NCBI GenBank assembly: GCA_900546835.1
Contig: UREH01000075.1
Coordinates: forward strand, 1-11,001
Direction: 5' to 3'
Origin: an uncultured Porphyromonadaceae bacterium
GTDB lineage: Bacteria > Bacteroidota > Bacteroidia > Bacteroidales > Muribaculaceae
DNA: 11,001 bases
Below are positions 1-6,030 of the stretch, in pieces. Both the position numbers and the translations under genes were made by a program. Position 1 is the first letter of the stretch. The number at the start of each line of letters is the position of its first letter. The notes under the pieces were generated by a model that was not told the DNA's origin, ran no database searches, and was given only the letters and a program-made list of their open reading frames with translations.

Positions 1-2
1 GT

Positions 3-36
3 GTCTCGTGGGCTCGGAGATGTGTATAAGAGACAG
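3..36 (+). other. Nextera/Tn5 sequencing adapter (non-genomic)
   Basis: These 34 bases match the Illumina Nextera read-2 adapter. Bases 18-36 are exactly the 19-bp Tn5 mosaic end AGATGTGTATAAGAGACAG, preceded by the GTCTCGTGGGCTCGG part of the adapter. Bases 1-2 are probably the last bases of the index. The adapter happens to be open in the frame of the downstream gene and adds a false N-terminus, MSRGLGDVYKRQ, to any automated gene call. It marks a contig end that was not trimmed, so the real genome begins at base 37. Confidence 0.98.
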
Positions 37-1164
37 CTCGACGCCCTGATCGAGAGGCTCGACACGCTTTCGCCCTTCAGCGCCTCTGTGGCCTATGAAG
101 TCTCGCTGGCGATGACCGACGAGGATGTGGTCTACAACCTCGACATCGCCTCCTCGTCGGCGCCGGCCGATACACGTTTCGGCGCCGATTACCTCATCGA
201 CTGGGCTCTGGAGCGCAAAGGCGAGACTTACAAGGGGTTCATCGCCTACTTCGACGGCCACTGCTACCGCTATCGCGACAACCGCCTGCAGGAGTACCAT
301 TTCAACTGGGATTCCATTCCGTTCATTTCGGCCGACGGAGGCGTGCAGGCCAACGGCCAGTTTGTCGACCTTCTGCCGCGGTCGATCGCCCGCCAGCTTA
401 GAGAGATGGCGAAATCCGACAATTTCACTATCGGCTACGAACCCTCCGCCCGCAGCGGCAATCGCGCAGTCAGCATAGTCACCGCGTCGCAAAACGTGCA
501 GGGATACGTGGGCCGCAACTTCCGGCTTACAGTCGACCGTTCCACCGGCCGCCCGCTCAAGATGGAAAACGAATACAATCCGGCACAGATTTCCGAGCAG
601 TCGGTGCGTGCCCTCTACACCTACCCCGAAAGTGGCGACACCGCGCAGGCTCTCCGCCCCGTAGCCACCGAAGAGCAGCTGATGGCGCTGTATCCCGAAG
701 TATTCGAGAATTTCCGTGAGAGCAACTACAGCATAGAGAACATACGCCATCAGCGTCTGCCCGGATTCTCGCTTCCCACCCCCACGGGCGAGCGCTACAC
801 CCGCGCCAAGGGCGATCCCTTCAAGGCGCCCACCGTAGTGGCGCTTCTTTCGGCCGATAATGCAGCGGCGGCGCCCACCATAGTGGCGCTCCGCAAAGCC
901 ATCGACTCGATGCCACGCGAAGTCGACCTGATCATGGTGTTCACCGGTTCGCATATCGACAGCATCGAGGAGGCGGCCGGTCCCGGGCTGCGCCCCGGCG
1001 AAGCCATACTGATGAGCGGCAAATCGCTTGCGCGCGACTGCGGCACCTCGGTCTTTCCTACCGTTCTCATCGCCGACACCGACGGAATTGTAGCCGATGT
1101 ACTGCTTGGATTCAACAACTCCATGACTCAGGACGTTATACAATCGATAGCCCTGCTTAAATAA
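37..1164 (+). CDS. Periplasmic LolA-like / degenerate thioredoxin-like protein, 5'-truncated
   Basis: About 375 residues remain; the start and any signal peptide lie off the contig, because the first 12 codons of the open frame are adapter. The N-terminal half (to about 220 residues) has alternating strands and phrases such as NFRLTVDRSTGRPLKMENEY, which resemble the lipoprotein-sorting LolA/LolB-like half-barrel seen in many Bacteroidales proteins. The last 115 residues look like a thioredoxin/TlpA fold: a PTVVALLSA strand, a helix, then SVFPTVLIADTDG with the cis-proline and the D-x-D-G turn. The CXXC site is missing; SADNAAAAPT stands where it should be, so thiol-disulfide exchange is unlikely. 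It ends 27 bp before tpx and is probably cotranscribed with it. The molecular role is unknown; the fold assignment is from motif recognition only. Confidence 0.7.
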   Translation, partial: LDALIERLDTLSPFSASVAYEVSLAMTDEDVVYNLDIASSSAPADTRFGADYLIDWALERKGETYKGFIAYFDGHCYRYRDNRLQEYHFNWDSIPFISADGGVQANGQFVDLLPRSIARQLREMAKSDNFTIGYEPSARSGNRAVSIVTASQNVQGYVGRNFRLTVDRSTGRPLKMENEYNPAQISEQSVRALYTYPESGDTAQALRPVATEEQLMALYPEVFENFRESNYSIENIRHQRLPGFSLPTPTGERYTRAKGDPFKAPTVVALLSADNAAAAPTIVALRKAIDSMPREVDLIMVFTGSHIDSIEEAAGPGLRPGEAILMSGKSLARDCGTSVFPTVLIADTDGIVADVLLGFNNSMTQDVIQSIALLK

Positions 1165-1191
1165 ATTATTCAAGAATATCAATCTGATAAT

Positions 1192-1698
1192 ATGGAAACC
1201 ATCTACTTCAACGGCATTCCCTGCCATACCGCCGGCACACTCCCCGAAGTGGGTACTAAAGCCGCCTGCTACTCTTTCGTAACACCCGAGCTGAAAGAAA
1301 TCCACTGCGCCGATTTTCACGGCAAACGCGTGGTTCTAAACGTATTTCCAAGCCTCGACACTCCCGTATGCGCCGCCTCAGTACGCCGCTTCAACAATGA
1401 GGCCGCAAGCCTGGAAAATACCGTGGTGCTCTGCGTGTCGATGGACCTACCCTTCGCCGCCGGACGCTTCTGTGAGGCCAACGGAATTACCAACGTGATT
1501 CCCGCATCAGCCTTCCGCTCGCCGCTCTTCGCCGAGAAATACGGACTCCAGATGGTCGACGGGCCGCTTGCCGGACTGCTCGCACGCGCCGTAATAATCC
1601 TCGATGGCGACCGCAACGTTGAATACGTCGATCTCGTAAGCGAAATCACGGAGGAACCCAAATACAAGGAAGCTCTCGACGTGCTCCGCCGCAAATAA
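1192..1698 (+). CDS. tpx: Thiol peroxidase (atypical 2-Cys peroxiredoxin, Tpx)
   Basis: At 168 residues this has the usual Tpx length. The peroxidatic site is NVFPSLDTPVC, with Thr57 and Cys60; the resolving cysteine is Cys94 in GRFCEANGI; Arg132 fits the conserved active-site arginine. The family reduces H2O2 and, preferentially, alkyl hydroperoxides, forming an intramolecular Cys60-Cys94 disulfide that thioredoxin reduces. The ATG start gives the normal METIYFNG opening just ahead of the usual G-x-x-x-x-x-G-x-x-P-x-x-G region. It lies 27 bp behind the thioredoxin-like gene and ends 20 bp before a strong hairpin terminator, so the two probably form the end of one transcript. Three additional cysteines (11, 26, 39) near the N-terminus are more than I would expect, but nothing suggests loss of function. 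Confidence 0.96.
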   Translation: METIYFNGIPCHTAGTLPEVGTKAACYSFVTPELKEIHCADFHGKRVVLNVFPSLDTPVCAASVRRFNNEAASLENTVVLCVSMDLPFAAGRFCEANGITNVIPASAFRSPLFAEKYGLQMVDGPLAGLLARAVIILDGDRNVEYVDLVSEITEEPKYKEALDVLRRK

Positions 1699-1718
1699 TC
1701 TCCAGCCGTAAAATATAG

Positions 1719-1756
1719 AAGTCCCGTGGTAGCCTCCCTCCGCTGCCACGGGGCTT
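1719..1756 (+). terminator. Intrinsic-type terminator after tpx
   Basis: AAGTCCCGTGGTAG (1719-1732) pairs over all 14 positions with CTGCCACGGGGCTT (1743-1756), with two G-T wobbles and a 10-nt pyrimidine-rich loop. The sequence after it is only moderately T-rich (CTTACCTTTATTGT). It separates the tpx transcript from the ybaK promoter. Confidence 0.8.
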
Positions 1757-1766
1757 CTTACCTTTA

Positions 1767-1797
1767 TTGTCTCGTTGGAGAATAATACTTAAATTTG
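1767..1797 (+). promoter_or_regulatory. Bacteroidetes-type promoter for ybaK-aroC-radical SAM
   Basis: The -7 element TAAATTTG (1790-1797) matches TAnnTTTG exactly. TTG at 1767-1769 stands 20 bp upstream as the -33 element. The expected start of transcription is about 1801-1804, at or next to the ATG at 1805, so the ybaK message would have almost no 5' leader. Confidence 0.7.
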
Positions 1798-1804
1798 CAG
1801 TGAC

Positions 1805-2347
1805 ATGAATATCAAGAAGACAAACGTAGCCAGGTTGCTCGACAAGGCTAATATAAGCTACGAACTGATTCCGTATGAGGTCGACGAGTCGGACCTCTCG
1901 GCCGACCATATCGCCACGCAGCTTGGCGAGGACATCAACTGCGTATTCAAGACGCTCGTACTCCAGGGGGAATATCCCGGACGCAATTCGGCAGCATCGA
2001 ATGCCGCCGGATATTTCGTATGCGTGGTGCCTGGCAACTCCGAAGTCGACCTCAAGAAGGCCGCACGGGCTGCCGGCGCGAAAAAGGCTGACCTCATTCC
2101 GATGAAAAACCTGCTCGGACTGACGGGCTACATACGCGGCGGCTGTTCGCCGGTGGGGATGAAGAAACCGTTTCCAACCTTCTTCCACTCCACAGCTACC
2201 GACTTCCCCGCAATCTATGTAAGCGCCGGGGTGCGTGGCCTCCAGGTGAAGCTCGCTCCGGCCGACCTCATCGGCTACGTCGGCGCCAAGGTATACGACC
2301 TCACCGTCTCGCCCGAGGCGGAGGAAGAATACGACCAAAACAACTGA
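1805..2347 (+). CDS. ybaK: Cys-tRNA(Pro)/Cys-tRNA(Cys) deacylase, YbaK/EbsC family
   Basis: The 180-residue protein belongs to the YbaK/ProX editing superfamily. YbaK enzymes hydrolyse Cys-tRNA(Pro) made in error by prolyl-tRNA synthetase, acting as a free-standing trans-editing factor in the cytoplasm. Lys49 in NCVFKTLVLQ corresponds to the conserved lysine of the active site, and GYIRGGCSPVGMKK (108-121) is the family signature loop. The segment ATDFPAIYVSAGVRGLQVKLAPADL is the conserved C-terminal strand-turn-helix. Residues 57-69 (rich in N, S, A) form a small insert compared with E. coli YbaK. The ATG is placed immediately after the -7 box and gives the typical N-terminus. The gene leads a probable three-gene unit with aroC 29 bp behind. 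Confidence 0.94.
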   Translation: MNIKKTNVARLLDKANISYELIPYEVDESDLSADHIATQLGEDINCVFKTLVLQGEYPGRNSAASNAAGYFVCVVPGNSEVDLKKAARAAGAKKADLIPMKNLLGLTGYIRGGCSPVGMKKPFPTFFHSTATDFPAIYVSAGVRGLQVKLAPADLIGYVGAKVYDLTVSPEAEEEYDQNN

Positions 2348-2376
2348 AACGCAATAATCTAATATATCATAAAGTC

Positions 2377-3444
2377 TTGAATACATTCGGGCGCCTCTAC
2401 AGGCTCACATCGTTCGGCGAAAGCCACGGCCCCGCTATCGGGGGCGTTATCGACGGCCTCCCCGCAGGGAGTATCGTCTCGCTCGCAGCTGTGCAGACCA
2501 TGCTCGACCGCCGCCGTCCGGGCCAGTCGACGCTTACCACCGCGCGCCGCGAAGCCGACCGCGTGCGATTTCTCTCCGGCCTGATGGCCTACGACACAGA
2601 ATCGAAAGAGCTCGCGCCTCTCACGCCCGATACCGACCGGGCTGTGGCGCTCGGCACGCCGATAGGTTTCATAGTTGAGAACGCCGACCACCGTTCAGCC
2701 GACTACGACCGATTGAAAAACATCTACCGTCCCTCCCACGCCGACTACGCCTGGCAACAACGCTACGGGCTGCGCGACTGGCGCGGAGGCGGCCGGTCGT
2801 CGGGCCGTGAGACCATATCGCGCGTAGTGGCCGGAGCGCTGGCTATGCAGATGCTCGGCCTCAGCGGGATAACCGTCAGCTCGCGCATCGCGGCGATCGG
2901 CAACCTTGCCGACCCGACAAAAGAGCAAATCGAGCAGGCCGTGGCCGGCGCCAAGGCAGACGCCGACAGCCTCGGCGGCATCGTGGAATGCACCATCGCG
3001 GGTGTACCCGCCGGAGTGGGCGAACCGGTATTCGGCAAGCTACAGCAGAGCTTCGCCTCCGCCATGCTGTCCATCGGAGCCGTGAAGGGATTCGACTACG
3101 GCATGGGCTTCCGTGGCGTCTGCGCCCGCGGAAGCAGCGTGGCCGACGAGTTCATCTCCAGCCCAGAAGGAAAAATCACGACCTCCACCAACCATTCCGG
3201 CGGCATCCAGGGAGGAATCTCCAACGGGATGGATATAACTTTCCGCGTTGCCGTGAAACCTACCCCCACCATCGCCCGTCCACTACACACGGTCGACGCC
3301 GAGGGAAACCCGACCGTACTCGAAACCCACGGGCGCCACGACCCATGTATTCTGATGCGCGTGCCGCCCGTAATCGAAGCGATGGCCGCCATAGCCCTCT
3401 ACGACGCGATGCTCCAGCGCTCGGTAGGCGCTGAAATACTCTGA
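2377..3444 (+). CDS. aroC: Chorismate synthase
   Basis: AroC catalyses the last step of the shikimate pathway, converting 5-enolpyruvylshikimate-3-phosphate to chorismate with reduced FMN. At 355 residues it has normal length. All three signatures are present: FGESHGPAIGGVIDGLP (13-29, with His17), GGGRSSGRETISRVVAGA (from 137) and RHDPCILMRVPPVIEAM near the C-terminus. YRPSHADY contains the second conserved histidine (His121). The start is a TTG at 2377; it yields MNTFGRLYRLTSFGESHG, the usual AroC N-terminus, and no ATG lies at the right place. Residues 71-92, between FLSGLM and GTPIGF, are about 15 longer than in the AroC sequences I know, which have only a short FEGKTT-like link there. 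It sits 29 bp after ybaK and 23 bp before the radical SAM gene. Confidence 0.97.
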   Translation: MNTFGRLYRLTSFGESHGPAIGGVIDGLPAGSIVSLAAVQTMLDRRRPGQSTLTTARREADRVRFLSGLMAYDTESKELAPLTPDTDRAVALGTPIGFIVENADHRSADYDRLKNIYRPSHADYAWQQRYGLRDWRGGGRSSGRETISRVVAGALAMQMLGLSGITVSSRIAAIGNLADPTKEQIEQAVAGAKADADSLGGIVECTIAGVPAGVGEPVFGKLQQSFASAMLSIGAVKGFDYGMGFRGVCARGSSVADEFISSPEGKITTSTNHSGGIQGGISNGMDITFRVAVKPTPTIARPLHTVDAEGNPTVLETHGRHDPCILMRVPPVIEAMAAIALYDAMLQRSVGAEIL

Positions 3445-3467
3445 AAGCGGCCAAACTACCATGACAG

Positions 3468-4469
3468 ATGAGCCAGTTCTACCGCGACTACGCCGACTTC
3501 CTACGCGAACGCTTCGATGGAAAGATGCAGAAAATCACCATCGACGCCGGATTCAGTTGCCCCAATCGCGACGGCACCATAGGCCGCGGCGGCTGCGTGT
3601 ACTGCAACAACCTTTCCTTCTCGCCCATGCCGTCGCGCGGCAGCATCGCCGCACAGATTGAGGCTGGGAAGGCATTTTTCGCCCGCAAATATCCGCGGAT
3701 GCGCTATCTCGCTTATTTTCAGAGCTACACCAACACCCACGGCCCTATCGACCGGCTTATGGAACTGTATAGCGAAGCCCTGGCTACAGAAGGCGTCGAC
3801 GGCCTGATAATCGGCACACGCCCCGACTGCGTGTCCGACGAGTTGCTCCGCGCCCTGTCGGCGCTCGGCAGGCCCGTAATAATGGAATATGGCGCCGAAA
3901 GCTCGCACAACGACACCCTCCGGGTTATAAACCGCTGCCACACATGGGAGCAGACCGTCGACACCGTGGAGCGAACCGTAGCCGCCGGGCTCCCCGTAGG
4001 ACTGCATTTCATAATGGGCCTTCCCGGCGAAACAGAGGAGATGATGCTACAGACCGCCGGGCGCGCCGCCCGCCTCCCAATTTCCACCCTGAAATTCCAT
4101 CAGCTCCAGATAATCTCCGGCACCACATTAGCCAAAGGAATCCAAGGGCTTACCCCTCTTTCCACCACATTCGACGCATCAGTCACATCAGAGGCATCAG
4201 ATACATCAGAAACATCCGCCACATCCACCCGGATACAAAACAGGCCGACCTTCCGCGGCCGGCCCATTGAAATATTTTCTGTCGATGCCTATATCGACCT
4301 ATGCGTCAAGATTGTAGAGACTATAGTGCGCGAGAATCCTTCGATAGCCATCGAACGGTTCACATCGCAGGCACCCGCCGGAATGCTGATTGCCCCACGC
4401 TGGGGACTGAAGAACTATCAGTTCACCCACCTGCTCGAAAAGGCTCTCAGAGAGCGCTTCAACGCGTAA
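3468..4469 (+). CDS. Radical SAM protein, TIGR01212 family (YhcC/YtqA-like)
   Basis: The protein has 333 residues. The 4Fe-4S cluster and SAM-binding cysteines are Cys31, Cys43 and Cys46 in CPNRDGTIGRGGCVYC, with the long first spacing typical of this family. KITIDAGFSC, AYFQSYTNTHGPIDRL, GTRPDCVSDELL, MEYGAESSHNDTLRVINRCH and HFIMGLPGETEEMM are further family blocks along the barrel. Its substrate is not securely known to me; E. coli YhcC and B. subtilis YtqA are relatives. Residues 234-254 form seven tripeptides of the type [T/A]-S-x, lying between HQLQIISGTTLA and FSVDAYIDLCVKIVE, which are nearly adjacent in relatives; the insert is about 35 residues in all and probably forms a surface loop. 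ATG 3468 gives the usual N-terminus, 23 bp after aroC. The stop codon lies 11 bp inside the convergent ECF sigma gene. Confidence 0.93.
   Translation: MSQFYRDYADFLRERFDGKMQKITIDAGFSCPNRDGTIGRGGCVYCNNLSFSPMPSRGSIAAQIEAGKAFFARKYPRMRYLAYFQSYTNTHGPIDRLMELYSEALATEGVDGLIIGTRPDCVSDELLRALSALGRPVIMEYGAESSHNDTLRVINRCHTWEQTVDTVERTVAAGLPVGLHFIMGLPGETEEMMLQTAGRAARLPISTLKFHQLQIISGTTLAKGIQGLTPLSTTFDASVTSEASDTSETSATSTRIQNRPTFRGRPIEIFSVDAYIDLCVKIVETIVRENPSIAIERFTSQAPAGMLIAPRWGLKNYQFTHLLEKALRERFNA
4167..4229 (+). repeat. 9-bp tandem repeat, seven imperfect units, inside the radical SAM gene
   Basis: CAT recurs at exactly 9-bp steps (4168, 4177, 4186, 4195, 4204, 4213, 4222), with a unit close to ACATCAGAA. 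Because 9 is a multiple of 3, the tract stays in frame and encodes the tripeptides TFD, ASV, TSE, ASD, TSE, TSA and TST. Gain or loss of units would change the loop length without breaking the protein. Confidence 0.9.
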
Positions 4470-5049
4470 GCACGATATTTTTTTCGCTGGCAATGCGGCG
4501 CATGTTGAGCACCGCGTAACGCATACGGCCCAGGGCGGTGTTGATGCTCACGCCCGTAGCCTCAGCAATCTCCTTGAAACTCATATTGCGGTAGAACCGC
4601 ATCTCGAGCACCTCGCGCTGAAGCTCGGGGAGCGCCTCCATGATGCGGCGCACGTCGGTGTTGATCTGCGAGGTAATCATTATGTCCTCGATATTCTCCT
4701 CGCTAAGGTCCTTGCGGTTGAGCATGTCGGTCTCCTGCTGGTCGGCCGAGACGGTGTTCTCGCTCTTGCCCTGACGGAAAAAGTCAATAATGAGGTTATG
4801 GGCGATGCGCGTCACCCATGCGGAGAATTTCCCGGCATCGGTGTAGCGGCCCTGCTTAATGGTCATGATGGCCTTGACGAATGTTTCCTGGAAAATATCG
4901 TCGGCAACATCCTTGTTTTTTACTATGTTGAGTATGTAGTTGAAAATGTGGCCCTGATGGCGACGCAGCAGTGTGTCGAAAGCTGTATTGTCGCCCTTGG
5001 CATAGGCATTGACCAGCATCTCGTCGGTCTGCCGATTCATTTTTTGCAT
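4459..5049 (-). CDS. ECF-type RNA polymerase sigma factor (sigma-70 family)
   Basis: At 196 residues this has the two-domain layout of ECF sigma factors. Region 2 covers about residues 24-93, with DDIFQETFVKAI (core-binding, 50-61) and FSAWVTRIAHNLIIDFFRQ (-10 recognition, 75-93). Region 4 covers about 134-185, with LPELQREVLEMRFYRNMSFKEIAEATGVS and a helix-turn-helix at 157-180 for the -35 contact. A polar linker (94-130) joins them. No anti-sigma gene accompanies it: downstream is the convergent radical SAM gene, which it overlaps by 11 bp, and upstream is a long leader. It therefore looks stand-alone, perhaps controlled by its own expression level. Two close ATG codons (5047-5049 and 5038-5040) could serve as start; I kept the outer one. 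The regulon cannot be deduced here. Confidence 0.93.
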   Translation of the reverse strand: MQKMNRQTDEMLVNAYAKGDNTAFDTLLRRHQGHIFNYILNIVKNKDVADDIFQETFVKAIMTIKQGRYTDAGKFSAWVTRIAHNLIIDFFRQGKSENTVSADQQETDMLNRKDLSEENIEDIMITSQINTDVRRIMEALPELQREVLEMRFYRNMSFKEIAEATGVSINTALGRMRYAVLNMRRIASEKNIVLTR

Positions 5050-5207
5050 TTCTGTCTGTGTAAAAAAGATTAAGTACAGGTAGATCTATAGGCAATAGTT
5101 TTTAGTTTACAATACGGATTTTAATTATCCATCGGTGGGTTAAACAGGATTTATAACGAGTGATTGAAGAATAAGTGACCGTAAAAAAGTTACAACTGTG
5201 TTCGGAT

Positions 5208-5233
5208 ATTGGCATTGCTCTGAGGAGCCCAAT
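5208..5233 (-). promoter_or_regulatory. 5'-leader hairpin of the ECF sigma transcript
   Basis: On the - strand, ATTGG and GCTC pair with GAGC and CCAAT around a CTCA loop, with a 4-nt bulge (AATG) on the 3' side. This makes a 9-bp stem only a few bases behind the start predicted from the promoter at 5242-5272. It may protect the 5' end or regulate the message; no function is shown by sequence alone. Confidence 0.4.
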
Positions 5234-5241
5234 TCCGAATG

Positions 5242-5272
5242 CAAAGTTAAGAATAATCCCTCAAAAAACAAA
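5242..5272 (-). promoter_or_regulatory. Bacteroidetes-type promoter for the ECF sigma gene
   Basis: Read on the - strand, TTTG (5272-5269) is followed after 19 bp by TAACTTTG (5249-5242), a full match to the TAnnTTTG -7 consensus at standard spacing. Transcription should begin near 5236-5239 and leave a leader of nearly 190 nt before the start codon at 5049. The match to the primary-sigma consensus suggests that the ECF gene is expressed by the housekeeping polymerase. Confidence 0.75.
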
Positions 5273-5710
5273 AGAATGGATACTCACACCCACGTTTTTA
5301 GCATTTTTTTGGACCAAAAAACGCAATAAAGCAACCTCCGGGGCGTTGTAAGGCCATCCGGCACCACGAGTAATTCAGATTATTTCACATCCGGTGATTC
5401 TTCCTCCGCAACAAAGCACATGCAGAAGGCTCCAGCCCACGGGTTCCCATTATTCGGGGAGGAAATTCTCAAAAGTGTTGCGGAAATATTTCATCAATTT
5501 ACCGTCGGCAAACAAAATAAAAACACAGATACAGCGTTATATGAATGTGTAACAAAAGATTGTACAGGAACCTGGCAGCTACAACAATGCGTACGATTGT
5601 CTGTAAAACCATTTGTTGACCAGCCAAGTCTGAACCATATTCATCACTTATCCATTATAACTTAGAAAAGGCGAACACTCATCATCCCCCCGTCGCCGAA
5701 ATCAGTGCCT
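5273..5710. other. AT-rich intergenic region without a defensible gene
   Basis: Together with the ECF leader and promoter this makes roughly 660 bp between the sigma gene and the small ORF at 5711. Base composition drops sharply, especially at 5480-5660, unlike the GC-rich genes on both sides. I see no tRNA, rRNA, IS end or CRISPR repeat. An 81-codon + strand frame (5420-5665) has codon use unlike the neighbours and no recognisable motif. On the - strand there are only short open stretches, one ending at 5450 (KYFRNTFENFLPE) and one ending at 5380 (GNPWAGAFCMCFVAEEESPDVK region), which look protein-like but are too short to call; they could be remnants of a decayed gene or chance. Confidence 0.5.
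5305..5321. repeat. Short perfect palindrome, 8-bp arms
   Basis: TTTTTTGG (5305-5312) and CCAAAAAA (5314-5321) are perfect inverted repeats around a single A. It lies some 35 bp upstream of the ECF -33 element, so an operator is possible. Poly-A/T tracts in AT-rich DNA can also arise by chance. Confidence 0.35.
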
Positions 5711-5887
5711 ATGAAGAATAGTTCTACTCCATTCAAATCCGAAGGTATTGCCGACACAGCCGACCACGCTCCCGCCAAGCTCCACGGCCCCCGCAAATCC
5801 ACCATCTCGCTACTTCGCCAGTTTGCCCGCGCCTATACATGCGCAGCCACCATGCCCGTAGCTATCGGCAGCTTCGTGGCCAACTGA
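5711..5887 (+). CDS. Putative small protein, 58 aa, function unknown
   Basis: The ORF uses the GC-rich codons of its neighbours (GCC, CCC, CGC), unlike the AT-rich DNA just before it, which argues for real coding. The ATG at 5711 is preferred over an in-frame GTG two codons upstream. The first 28 residues are polar and low in structure (MKNSSTPFKSEGIADTADHA). The last 30 look like a compact unit: a basic helix RKSTISLLRQFARAY followed by a short hydrophobic end MPVAIGSFVAN. I have the impression of similar short proteins with a helix of the LLRQFARAY kind and an -N end in Bacteroidales genomes, but cannot name a family. There is no signal peptide or membrane segment. It stands alone, facing the porin gene, with inverted repeats between them. 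Confidence 0.55.
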   Translation: MKNSSTPFKSEGIADTADHAPAKLHGPRKSTISLLRQFARAYTCAATMPVAIGSFVAN

Positions 5888-5923
5888 CCGTGCCATCGCT
5901 GAAGTCCCGTGAAAACCGGCATA

Positions 5924-6015
5924 CGAAATTACCGCTCCGGCGTCGCCTTCCTGAGGAGGTTCGCCGGAGCGGCTGTATTATGTCTCTGTCGGGATAGCGG
6001 AGGCAGGTAATTTCG
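5924..6015. repeat. Outer inverted repeat enclosing the hairpin
   Basis: CGAAATTACC (5924-5933) and GGTAATTTCG (6006-6015) are perfect 10-bp inverted repeats. The left arm shares bases 5932-5933 with the inner 11-bp stem, so in RNA the outer and inner stems would almost stack, leaving the segment 5973-6005 as a side loop. Confidence 0.6.
5932..5972. terminator. GC-rich hairpin between the small ORF and the porin gene
   Basis: CCGCTCCGGCG (5932-5942) and CGCCGGAGCGG (5962-5972) are perfect 11-bp inverted repeats around a 19-nt loop that itself contains TCCT-G-AGGA. It lies between two converging genes and could end transcription from either side. Neither flank has a real T-run, so it may depend on other factors. 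Confidence 0.5.
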
Positions 6016-6030
6016 AGCAGTTACGTATCG

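Noticed and set aside
1..36. Tn5 insertion sequence end as a biological mobile element
   Set aside because: The mosaic end here is the engineered hyperactive version joined to the Illumina read-2 adapter and lies at the contig edge, so it is a library artefact.
1646..2386. 246-codon open frame on the - strand across tpx/ybaK
   Set aside because: It spans the terminator, the ybaK promoter and most of ybaK in antisense and shows no family features.
5305..5321. Poly-T/poly-A palindrome as an intrinsic terminator
   Set aside because: The stem is mostly A-T with a one-base spacer, which cannot form a normal RNA loop, and no gene ends just before it.
5420..5665. 81-codon open frame on the + strand in the AT-rich spacer
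   Set aside because: No recognisable motif, codon use unlike the flanking genes, no conserved-looking end and no promoter placed for it; more likely chance openness in low-GC DNA.
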